In this document: piece after piece, positions 34,310 to 44,745 of the stretch
Numbering within the stretch: position 1 is the stretch's first letter
How the letters are laid out: each line of letters begins with the position of its first letter
Source: Moniliophthora roreri
Taxonomy: Eukaryota > Basidiomycota > Agaricomycetes > Agaricales > Marasmiaceae
Assembly: GCA_001466705.2 (NCBI GenBank)
Contig: LATX02000248.1
Location: 124,001-188,000, forward strand
DNA: 64,000 nt
Direction of reading: 5' to 3'
Translations under genes and position numbers: made by a program
The notes under the pieces: model-generated
The model's database searches: none
Told to the model about the DNA's origin: nothing
The model's input: only the letters and a program-made list of their open reading frames with translations

Positions 34310-37291
34310 ATGTCTCGTGCTACACAACCCATGACTCCTCGTCGCTCAAGACGGGGGCAGCCCATCGTCATGTCACCTAGCAAGTCTACTAGAGGCAAAC
34401 AAGCTACATGGGTGTCGGAACCAGCATACAAACGAACCCTCGAACCAGAGCTCGATTTGTTCCCGGCGGAACTAGAGAAATGGAGAGAAGAAAGACAAGA
34501 GGATGAGGATGAAGATGAAGATATGGATAATGGCTCTCAGACACGATTTTACAATGAACTGCAAGTTACCCAGCCCTCCTTTACGTCCAACCGAAAGGGC
34601 AAAGGAAAGGCACTGGCGGAGGAAGTGACCTACAGAATCGGCGACACGGTCCTCGTGGAAACGTTCAACTACATGCGAATGGCGCGAAAAGTCCCGAACG
34701 TTGCGATTATCGTTGACATGTGGGAAACGGACTATGAAGGGCCCGAGGAGACTGGAAAGATGAAGGTGTTGGTACATTGGTTTGTCAGACCGAGCGAACT
34801 TCCAACAATTCGAGCTAAAAGGGAACATCATGAGGTGCGTTGCGTTGTTCATTCACTTTTTTTCACTGTATATTCAAGAATCGCATACTAGGACGAAATC
34901 TACTACTCGCTATCTTCAGCGGATATCCTAGATCCACTTCTCATCATAGCAAAGTGTGACGTGCGGCAAGGGAAGAAGAACGATATACCCAAATCACCAA
35001 AGAAAGGGCGAGGATGGACTATGGCTTCCATTCCAGAAGAATCCGACTCTGGTGATGACGAGGAAGGGCCGTCTACTTCTGTATCTACATCTACTCCCTC
35101 AGAACGGCTACAGTGCCGTTTCGCCATCGACTCTAGGAGGGGAATTTATTACACTTTTGAGTGGGACAAGCATTACAAAGCTGCACTCGAGTCCTGCAAA
35201 GCCCGCAGCGACGGCGAGTGGAATAGGAATACTATGTGTGCGATATGGGATGTTCAACCTGACACGAAGGAGTCGAAGAAGAAGGGCACCGCACGACGTG
35301 GACCACCACGTAAGAAGGTCAAGAAAGACAAGGACGAGCCTGAGGAAGATGCATCCGAGGATCAGTCCAGCGAAGAGGAATACGATGCTACTGCGCACGA
35401 TGACGAGAGCGAAGATGATGCACAGTCAGATGGCGTAGCGTCTTCTCAGTCTGAAGGAGAGGAAGCAGCAGATGATGTCGACGATGACGACGACGCTGTG
35501 CCGCGGACACCATCAAAACGTAAACGAAGTGCAGGTTCTGCATTTACGACGCCCAAGAAACCTCGCGGTCGTCAGCTCAAGGTTCATCCCACACCTCACT
35601 CCAAAGCAGCTCTATCCCGTCGTCGGCAGTCTTCATCACCGAACAAAAGCAAGAGGGCTCCAGTACCGAAAAAGGGTGATCTCGATGGTCCAGACGATAC
35701 GCTGCTTGGCCTTCCTGCAGACCCGTGGCTGCGCGCTATGCATTGTCTGCATTTAGGCAATCGACCGAAGCGACTTCCTTGTAGAGACCAGGAATATGAG
35801 GATGTCAAGCGGAACGTGCAAGATTTAGTGGAAGAAGGCAGTGGCGGTTGTATTTGTGAGTGCCTCATTCCATGCGGCGCTGGATATGTGATCTAATGAG
35901 TTTTGCTCCAGTCATTTCTGGTGTACCTGGGACCGGTAAAACAGCTACTGTCCATGCGGTCATCCGAGAGCTGAAGGAGATGGCTGAGAACAACGTGAGG
36001 CTGTCCTGATCGATTCAAAGGTATAGACGAGCTAATTGCGGCTGCACAGGAAACTAACCCGTTCACATATTGCGAAATCAATGGTCTCAAGATTCCAGAA
36101 CCTACTGCCGCCTACAACCTGCTTTGGGAAACGGTATCTGGACACGACGTGCAGAAGGAAGGGCACCTCAAGATCACCGCAAAGGAAAGCTTGAAGGAGC
36201 TGACAAAATACTTTAGTGGTGGAGGCAGGCGGCCAGGTAATCACACCTGGTAAGTGATCGCCACTTTGTTGCAAATACGTCAACTTGATTCATACATCAC
36301 CAGCGTCGTTCTCATGGATGAATTGGACCAAGTGGTGACCGCAAAGCAGGACGTCATTTACAACTTTTTCAATTGGCCCACAATCTCCAACAGTCAATTA
36401 ATTGTTTTAGCTGTGGCCAATACTTTTGATCTTCCTCAGCGCGTGATGACTGGACGTGTACGAAGTCGGCTTGGTATGTCATCCGATACGGTATACCCGG
36501 TTGGTGATTCGCTAACCTGTTATTTTTACAGGAATGACCAGAATCAACTTTAGCCCTTACGACAGAGAACAGTTAAAAGAGATTGTCAAGTCGAGATTAA
36601 AGGCGGCTACTGATAGTCTGCCACCTGAAAAGAGAAAGGATGTGATAGCGGAAGATGGGATCACGTTTGCTGCTATGAGTGTTAGTGGGATTACAGGTGA
36701 TGCTCGACGTGCGTTGGATATCTGCAGGTACGCTTCATGCACGTGTACCTTTTGCTTGTAATGCTGACGACGCACAGGCGAGCAGTAGAGCTAGTCCGTC
36801 CAACCAGCAAGACGGCCAAGATCAACGATGTACGAGAGGTCATCAAGATGATGAGAGCTAGTCCCACCGCCGCATACTTGCGAGAATGCAGCCTGCATGA
36901 ACGAATCATGCTTGCTTCTTTGGTCAAATGCATAAAGCGTGAAGGCGTGGAGGATATCAAGCTGGGAGAGGTAAGCGCGTTGTTTCGTATCTATTTACTT
37001 ACTCGACTCGGTCTGACAATTGTCGTTATACAGGTCAAGCACCAACATCACAACTATGTGGACACACTCACTTCCGACACTGATCCCAGACGGAAACCGA
37101 CTTATACCGAGCTGGATATGGTTTTGGAATCGCTTGTGGCTTCTCGAGCGATACTTTTGGAGGATGGCGTTGCCGCGATGAGAAAGGCGCCATCTGAGCG
37201 AAGGGTGGTGCTCAATCTCGAGCAGTCGGAAGTAGAAAGGGTGTTAAGTGATGTCGGGGGAGACCACTGGAAGAGAGTGCTTTCTGGATAG
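34310..37291 (+). CDS. ORC1: Origin recognition complex subunit 1
   Basis: Eight exons (34,310-34,834; 34,892-35,855; 35,912-35,994; 36,050-36,249; 36,304-36,473; 36,532-36,727; 36,778-36,970; 37,034-37,291) join without a frame break into 862 residues. ORC1 is the ATPase of the complex that marks replication origins and loads MCM with Cdc6. Domains: an N-terminal BAH domain (about residues 100-235, Y-R-I-G-D-T-V-L-V to the V-H-W-F-V-R-P-S-E-L motif); a long acidic/basic disordered linker; the AAA+ core with Walker A G-V-P-G-T-G-K-T and Walker B V-V-L-M-D-E-L-D-Q; sensor-2 region G-D-A-R-R-A-L-D-I-C-R; and a C-terminal winged helix. Length matches fungal ORC1. The start has the usual basic N-terminus. 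An MCB-like site lies upstream. Confidence 0.95.
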
Positions 37292-37544
37292 CTATTAGAC
37301 CCGTGCGTTTTTAACAAGTGAAGCATTACATGATTATATTCAAATCTCCGTCAGTTCAGATAGCGTCAATACGTATCTCATTGGAGAATAGAGGACGGCT
37401 CTTTCGTAAATAACCACTAGATAACCAGTAATATGTGACGAGTACCACGATCTGCACATATTCTGGATCAAAAGGAACTTGACTTCTCCCAATTGCAGCA
37501 CCTATTTGTTACCTCAAGCGTTGGGAACAAAACCCATACCCAAA

Positions 37545-39636
37545 CTACCATATCGAACGAGCAATCGATTGCCAGAATGTGGTCTGGGTTTTCGATTTAT
37601 TGGGCTCTGGAAAGCATATGATGCATCGCGATACAGAGATCATTGAGAAGGCGAGCAGATACTCACCGTCAACGAGAATTTCAAGCTCGGGATACCCAAG
37701 TGAGCGCGCGAAATCTGCGGTATTCGGGTCAAGGCCCCGGGCGACTTGCCAGTCACGGATGGCGTCATAGACTGAAGGTGGCCACTTTGCAGGCTCGTGT
37801 CTTGGCAGCTTGACCGCCGGGATGAGTTTAGGGATTCCCAGATGTTCCCACTCATGTCTTGGAATTTCACTTGAGCCCACTGGATCAAAGGACCAGAAGT
37901 GGGTGCGACCACTGTCTATCCAGGATAGTAGGCTCTGCTCAGTCAAAGGATACGGAAGTGGATGCATGAAGAGGTAGATAATCCTCTCTCTTTTCATGGC
38001 CAGTGGATTAAAATTATAGGGCGATTGGAACTCCACCGACCATTCTGAAAATATCATAGCTTTTAAGTAGAGCACTCAATATCTGTCTGTGATTTTTCAT
38101 AAAAGTGATGCATACGATAGTCCTCTGGATTCGTTGAGGTAGCATTGAAAACCCTGGGTGCCTGTGCAAGCCAGGCTTCTTGAAATGCTTTTTTATAGGA
38201 TTGGGATGGTTCGAAGCTGACGGTGAATACGCCCCACTTGGGGGGATCTAATACCACTCTGCAAAGTGTCGAGTCAGATGTCAGTGCCTTTATGCCCCAT
38301 TAAAACTCTCGGGACCTACCGGGTCAATCTAGTATCATGAATCCTCGTTTGACTACGGACCGGAGCCTTCCATAAGCCGATATCAGACTCACAGGTATAT
38401 GGTAACCTAGCAATTTCTACCCCAGAACGTGTGTAGATGGCGTCGAAGCGCAACGGACCGAAGAGACAAGTCGGAGGATGCCACCATTCGGACCCTATGC
38501 CGCATTCACATTCTATCGTGTCCCTATTCCGTATGGCGTAGGCGTACTGGACTATAGCTCGATCAAAATAAAATCCCTGTTTTCCGAAGAAACGGATTGC
38601 AGTATCCTGCTTGAGCATGTCCATGCCTGACGGCACTAGTATTTTTGGGTCCAGGTTAGGCTGGAAATCAAGTTCACCAAAGATGTGCATTGTGTGAGCC
38701 CGAGTTGGGTCGTTGCACAACATCGCGGTTCTCGTGTCGATCCAGCAATTCAAAACCGGGTCGAGATGGACTCCTGACTCCCTGAGTCGTACACACTGCG
38801 ATAAATGAACTTCTAGGGTAATCACGGGCGTACCAAGTAACACAGTACGAACCTTTTGAAATTCGAGGAACAGGCCCCCCCAGAACTCCGATTCACGAAT
38901 AAAATGTCGCACAGGCATCAAGCCGGCTTGTATTCCTCGTTAGTATTTGCAAAATTTTGAAATGAAACCGCAACGTACCATCGTAGAAAATCAAGGACGG
39001 GATGGATGTCCGGTTGATACCAAAGAGCTGAAGCCTGGTTTCATCTCTGAAAGTTATGAGAGAACGGCATCTGATAGAGCAGCAACTGAACTTACATTTC
39101 TTGAGAGGTCTTCAAGAAATCTCTCTTCCATGCCTGCGCGACTGATACGTTAGACGATGTGTAATTGTATCGGGAAAAAATCAAGAATTTTACTGCACTT
39201 GAGCCCTGCCCACGGTAGGACATAACGATGAATGTGGATGCAGGTTTGTTTTGTATGCGAGCGATATGAACACGCCTTTCGACGTCGATGGCTTTTTTCA
39301 TGTCAAATAGAGTAGGATCCCATTCCCATTCTCTGAATTTTTCTGAGAGGATTGTCTTGACAATAAGCATATCGCCTCGCTTGACGGTTTCAAACTGCGG
39401 GGAATAGAGAACATCCAGATCATTTATACCAGTCATAATTTGCCAACAAGATTGTAACTCACCTCATCATACTCTTCATCCTCCGAGTTTGTGGGACGGT
39501 TTATCACTGTGGCTACTGTACCACGAAGATCGACCGACTGCGTGGTGATGGAGATGACCTGGTTGATCTGATCCCGTCCGACATTGTTGGATGTGCTGCC
39601 GACAACACGAAACCCCGACGAGTTAGAAATATTCAT
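37545..39636 (-). CDS. Lineage-specific basidiomycete protein of unknown function
   Basis: On the minus strand a multi-exon model runs from ATG 39,636 to TAG 37,545. The first junctions are clear: exon 39,636-39,463, intron to 39,395, exon 39,394-39,096. Later introns use GTACGT, GTAGGT, GTATGC (71 bp, ending at about 38,052) and GTGAGT donors. The N-terminus has S-N-N-V-G-R-D-Q-I-N-Q, a motif that opens a large family of uncharacterised mushroom proteins. The C-terminal part has W-x-W-x-(D/P)-P, D-P-N-T-A-D-F-A-R-S-L-G-Y-P and repeated aromatic residues. No signal peptide, TM segment or enzyme motif is visible. A copy with the middle deleted lies at about 42,100-42,365. The exon near 38,870 may be followed by an intron with a weak GTTCGT donor; this is the least certain junction. 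Confidence 0.65.
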
Positions 39637-39789
39637 GTCAGGAACTTGAATCGAGGAAGATCTGATGATGGTGGTGGTGGAAAAGCAAGCTGGTCAAAGT
39701 ATGCATGATGCTGTACAGGTTGTATGTCACGCGCACAGTGTGTTAGCCGTTGAGCCCATAATATATTGATGTGAGTTCGTTCAACCCGT

Positions 39790-40150
39790 TATGTATCTTT
39801 GCTTCTCCAAACTCCACTGCTCCATATCAAACACGAAAGAATGCGAATCCACAACTGCTCCCTCTGCACCCCAAGTGGCATGGAATGCCTATTCACCATC
39901 CTTTAAGCCTTACCTTCTTCAACCTGGAGGGTATATAAGATGCATGAACATCACCGAGGTGCCCAGAGCGCTGATCGATGACCCTTTGGTCTTATTACGC
40001 GTCGCCCATATCAATAAATTGCTGCATTTATCATCGAGTCCAAGGGAATCGGGCCGGAGTTGATTTATAGAAAGAGTGAGACGCCGGCCTGGCCTGCGAG
40101 GTTGCATATGTAGACGCAATGAGCTGCTATGCACGAGCAAGATCTATTAC
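39790..40150 (-). pseudogene. Degraded copy of the ALG12 C-terminal region
   Basis: Sequence from about 39,900 to 40,130 (for example gcgctgatcgatgaccc, ggagttgatttatag, gagacgccggcctggcctgcgagg) aligns with the ALG12 3' coding region at about 42,830-43,080 in the same orientation, with deletions and stops. It lies upstream of the lineage-specific gene just as real ALG12 lies upstream of that gene's truncated copy. Confidence 0.65.
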
Positions 40151-40885
40151 TAGATGGGTATCACTAAGGATAGAATAATAAATTGCATACCCCATCTATA
40201 TGCTTGTGGGAAGGAAGGCGATTTGACTACTATTGGAGCCTGGTCTAGAAAATGACAGCGGTGGGTGGCGGTGTGGATGTCGCTAACGGCAGGGACGCGC
40301 ACCTTCAACTACCGCGGAAGGTAGTTGAGGCATAGATGTCTGAATCTGGCAAGTAGCTGGACCTTGGTCGGGGTCGCATGTATTGCGTCTCGACCAACTT
40401 TGGATCATTGCGCGCAGTAAACTAGAGCGATTTTTCGGTGGTACAATGCAACGTCCGGTCCGGCTAGTCATTTTCGCTCTCAAAGGTAGAGAATGTGCGG
40501 ATTCGGTAATTGTAATGATGGTCTGGGTGTAGCGCATTCTGAGGTAGAATGCTGTACTTGTAGACCCGTTTGCACTTGAGATTGAGAACGGGTGGCCCTT
40601 TGCCTGAGTTTATTGAATCACCAGAAAGTTAGAATGACCTGCCTTGATCGAATCAGAGCGTACCTCGACCCCAGCAAACCGCCGTCCATCAATACAGCTG
40701 TCCGAACGCTCGCTGGGTTTTTGACGGATTTTTTTCCCGAGTTGAACTGAACAAGACTTCCAGGCTGGTGAAAAGAACAAGCAAGTTTGAGTTGATTTAT
40801 TGCTTCACGTCAGCACCGTGACCGCTGTCGCTAAGTCTGACGCCTTGATGACCATAGCCATCACTCCGGTTCTCCCGGGCCCGCA
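40151..40885. other. Intergenic region, no gene seen
   Basis: I see no convincing gene. A minus-strand open frame (40,537-40,283) lacks family features. The final 100 bp are the probable promoter of the YggS-like gene. Confidence 0.5.
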
Positions 40886-41880
40886 ATGCGCATGCTCCGA
40901 ACTCTCCTTCACACCCCCAGGACCATCGCATACCTAAGCCTCCGGAGAATGAGCACCTTCACCCCATCATTCCAACTCGCCACCTCTGACCGTACCGATG
41001 AATTACGCGAATCACTCAGCGAAATCCGAGAGCGCGTAGGATCCGCTGCTACACTCGTCGCTGTATCCAAATACAAGCCGTCCTCAGATATATTCGTTTG
41101 CTATGAAAATGGACAAAAAGATTTTGGTGAAAACTATGTTCAAGAATTAGTTGATAAAGCTAAGGAGGTGAGTACTTGTGTTTCCGTCGATGTCGTACAG
41201 TTGGGTTAACGTGATCCGAGTGTCCGTTAGCTACCCAATGACATTCGATGGCATTTTATAGGCACGTTGCAGTCGAATAAAGCAAAACTTGTTTCTTGTG
41301 TGTATCTTCATTCGCATACTTGCTGTGCAACATTAACACGGCGACGACAGCCATACCAAACCTCCACACCGTCCAAACCATTTCATCATCCAAAATCGCT
41401 GATGCGCTGAACAAAGCCTTACCTGAAGAACGTACAAAAACACCTCTCAACGTTCTCATACAAGTCAACACCTCAGGCGAGGATACAAAGTCGGGGTTAC
41501 CTCCGCTTTCCCGTGACTCGAACTCGGACGACTCGGAATTGAAGCAGCTGGCGAAATACATCATAATCAGCTGTCCAAAACTACACTTGCAAGGTCTTAT
41601 GACTATTGGAGCGTTAGAGTTGTCGTTGAACGCTACAGAGACGGAGAAGAATGCTGATTTTGAGAGGTTGAAGGAGACAAGAGATGTTTTGAGCGAGTGG
41701 TTGCGTGCAGAAGGTGAAGATGAAGGAAAGTGGGGACAAGATGGCAAATTGTTGTTGAGTATGGGTATGTCGAGCGATTTTGAGGCTGCGTTGAAGGCTG
41801 GGAGTGATATTGTACGTGTTGGGACGGGGATATTTGGGCAGAGGAAGAAGAAGGAAGAAGTTAAACAGTCGAGTTCGTAG
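40886..41880 (+). CDS. YggS/PROSC-type pyridoxal phosphate homeostasis protein
   Basis: Three exons (40,886-41,167; 41,231-41,297; 41,351-41,880) give 292 residues. The family binds PLP in a TIM barrel without known catalysis and buffers free PLP. Diagnostic motifs: L-V-A-V-S-K-Y-K-P with the PLP-binding Lys; D-F-G-E-N-Y-V-Q-E-L; R-W-H-F-I-G-T-L-Q-S-N-K; V-L-I-Q-V-N-T-S-G-E; L-Q-G-L-M-T-I-G; L-S-M-G-M-S-S-D-F-E-A-A; and the phosphate site V-R-V-G-T-G-I-F-G. All core motifs are intact. The first 20 residues are Arg-rich and amphipathic, a plausible mitochondrial presequence; a start at Met-22 (40,949) would give a cytosolic form. Between the QVNTSGE and GLMTIG motifs is a small acidic insertion. 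The gene sits between two duplicated blocks. Confidence 0.92.
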
Positions 41881-42099
41881 AGACACCGGTATGTCTAGCT
41901 GGATTTTGCCAGAACGTGTTATTAAGGACCGCTTTTTCAGACGATTTGGCACTGGAACATACAATCTACGTATGTAAACGACTACCGAATCTCAGCTGAT
42001 ACGCGGAATTTGAACAGAGCAGAGAATAGACTGACACTTCATGGTACAAGATACACATCGTAGGTAATTGTACAAGTAATCGGAGACGAAGTAACGAAA

Positions 42100-42365
42100 G
42101 ATATCGTACAGTGAGGAACGCATTGCCAAAGAGCTACCATATTGAATGAGCAATTGATTGCCAGAGTGAGACTTTCGCCTTTCAAGCTCTGGGAAGCATA
42201 CAGCGCCGGCTGGTCTGATCCTGTCCGACGTCATTGAATGTACTGCCGACGAAGCTGGACCTGGATGAGTTAGAAATGCTCATATCAGGAGCTCTAATCA
42301 GAGGACCTAGGAGAGCAGCGATGATACGACGGTTAGCTCCTGGTGGTAGAGGTTAAACAGCAAGC
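42100..42365 (-). pseudogene. Internally deleted copy of the lineage-specific gene
   Basis: The left part (ctaccatattgaatgagcaa, ctctgggaagcata) matches the 3' end of the 37,545-39,636 gene, and the right part (tctgatcctgtccgac, gagttagaaatgctcat) matches its 5' end and upstream DNA. The two are fused at about 42,200, so roughly 1.95 kb of the middle is missing. The ATG position has been preserved, but no protein of the family can be made. Confidence 0.75.
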
Positions 42366-42665
42366 TGATCAAAAGCTTTTACAGTTTCATGTACTGATTC
42401 ATGGTGAATAGAGCGGTTCTCAGAATCGCTCGAAAGTAGTCTCTTCGTACATAACAGCAAGCGCCTAATGAGGAACTACCCCGATGTCTGAAGAGTATCA
42501 ACCACCGACCTTCGCGTGGAAGACGGAGACACACCATTCGGTCCAAACATTCGACAGTCGTAACTTGATTTTTTGAAGGACTCTGAGGCACAGCCTAACT
42601 AATTCCAGCCACAAGCTTGAAATAGTAGAAATCTATTGAACATGAGCACTAGTAATTCCAATCTA

Positions 42666-44620
42666 TCATATCTGCCTTTCCAGAATCCATAACTGTTCCT
42701 CCTTCTCCATCCTCAACACGCCCCAAATCCCTTCATGCATCACGTCCCCCATAATATTATCCAATACCTTCCCGTTCAAATTCACTTTCCACCCAGCAAA
42801 CCCATCAATAACGTCGATGACTTGCCACTTCCTCCTATTTTTAAAGGTAAACTGATCGGGGGAATATTCAGATATGAGATGTGTGAACGTTTTCGAGGAG
42901 CTTAAAGCGCTAATCGATAAACCTTCTGTTTTATTATACGTCGTCCATGTCTCCGGGTCGTTTATATCAATAACAGGTACACCGCGGTACGTGAGTCCGT
43001 GGGGATAGGGCGGTGTGTTAGTTTGTAGGAATAGTGAGGCGCCAGTTTGGGCCGCAAGGTTGGATATGTGGACGTGGTAGGCTACTGCAAGAGTCTGTGT
43101 ACTCTTTTGGAGAGGTTGACTGTTGACATAGTGGTTGAACTTTGTGAGTGCGACGCCGCCGGGGTAGTTGGCAGTTGATGCAGCGGTAGTTAGAGCGGTA
43201 GCTGCTAGATTTAGGACTATCGCCGCTACCACTCCGAGGAAGTATAATCGGCCCATAATGTGTGATTTGCGTCTGGATACCCTTTGAAAAGATGAACGAA
43301 TGAGATTGATCCTGCCTTGGCAATTCAACGTGGTAAAGAAGAGACCTACATCCATCTGGCAGCTCGAGAGGCTGCTATATTAAACGCAGGCACGACGTAT
43401 ACGATGAATCGCCATTCTTTGTGGCCGAGAGCGCTGATAAGGGTGATGAAGGTGATATAAGGTGTCAGGAAGGTCTGGATACGTCTTTCGAGGAAGAAAG
43501 CGAATAAGGATAGTGGCAGTGCTGTCAGGAGGAGTTTTGGGAGGTACGAGAGGAAGTATGTCCAAGGTGGAGAAGTCTGTGTAATGGTATGAGACAATGA
43601 GAGCGCTAAAGGGGCTGAAGGCGGCTTACACCCCACTCTGAGCTCTTGCCCTGAATGACGTTGAAGTAGATACCAGAAAACTCGGGCCATAAAGGCTCGG
43701 TCTTCCAAAAATATGTGTCGGCTGCAATGGTGAGTCCTGCCAGAAGCCCCATTAGCAATACCGTACGTCAAGCGCTTCTCCATACCTATCGAACATAGAC
43801 CTGACAAAAGGCCAACTTTGATAACGCCAGGCAAAGTGCAAACGCGGTAATACAGGTATTGAAGGACAATGGGACCGAGAAGCAGAGCAACCTCGGCACG
43901 GAAGATGACGCTTGTCACAACAAGCAACGCAATGGCCACGTAGACCCTCTTTGGTGACGGTGCTAACGCGTTCGGGGCACGGTCAACGAGAAAAAAGGTA
44001 GCCAAGTTGACTAAAAAAAGACTCATGAGGTTTATATATCCTCAAATAGAAGCTATCCTACCTGGAAACAGAGCAAACATGTTCGGAAGCGTGCGTCCCA
44101 TCCAGAAAGGGACGTGGAACTGGGAGACAGTAAACAATGCGAAGAACATCCCCGTCAGGCGGCCAAAACGTTTCGATACTGCATGGCGTATCAAGCAGAG
44201 GCCTATGCCATTGATCATAGCCAGTACCAGACGAACTGGAATACATGTGAGTCTACGGAGTGTGTGGAAAGTGATGACATACCAATGATCTGAATGTCGA
44301 ATTTACTGTGTACCAGATTGAAATAGCTTGCAACCTGGATCACAGGAGTTGATATCCATGCAAGCAATATGCTTCCGATGAATGTACGAGGCACTGCTCC
44401 AGGAAACGTGAAATGGTCATACTAGAATGAATGATTCGTTCAGCACCCTTTGTTCGAATTATTCAAAACCTACTTTTTGAAAGTTTTCAGGCCCGACGCC
44501 ATACATAAGGACATCATGAGTCGCATGAAGGTTAAAACTCTCCTCGACCTTTGTAAAGGGGGCGAGCAAGACGTGAAGTCCACCTGTGACAAGAATCAGC
44601 GCGTCCAATGCAAAGCTCAT
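42666..44620 (-). CDS. ALG12: Dolichyl-P-Man:Man7GlcNAc2-PP-dolichol alpha-1,6-mannosyltransferase
   Basis: Seven exons (44,620-44,474; 44,421-44,283; 44,235-44,062; 44,010-43,786; 43,736-43,630; 43,576-43,350; 43,281-42,666) join in frame into 544 residues. ALG12 adds the eighth mannose to the dolichol-linked N-glycan precursor in the ER lumen. It is a GT-C multispanning enzyme. Visible marks: T-K-V-E-E-S-F-N-L-H-A-T-H-D near residue 23-36, the catalytic acidic/HD loop; Y-D-H-F-T-F-P-G-A-V-P-R-T; L-T-I-A-A-D-T-Y-F-W; L-W-P-E; K-S-S-E-W-G-T-S-P; H-K-E-W-R-F-I-V-Y; and N-Y-P-G-G-V-A-L. Length is close to human ALG12. The last intron uses an AAG acceptor. It is divergent from the ABC transporter gene, 125 bp away. 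Confidence 0.95.
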
Positions 44621-44745
44621 AGTGACGGTTGTGGGGTGAGCGCGAGCGGCCCGCGATCAAAATAACTGTAAACAGCAATCGTAACCTCTACCTCATTGAG
44701 CAACAACTCGAGGTCCCTGAGGAACTCACGACGTATGCTGCGACT
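44621..44745. promoter_or_regulatory. Shared divergent promoter of ALG12 and the ADP1-like gene
   Basis: Only 125 bp separate the two start codons, which point away from each other. No TATA box is evident. Confidence 0.6.

Noticed and set aside
38052..38122. Apparent stop and frameshift in the lineage-specific gene (D-I-E-C-S-T then stop)
   Set aside because: A 71-bp GTATGC...TTTTCAG intron removes it and joins E-D-Y to W-S-V-E-F in frame.
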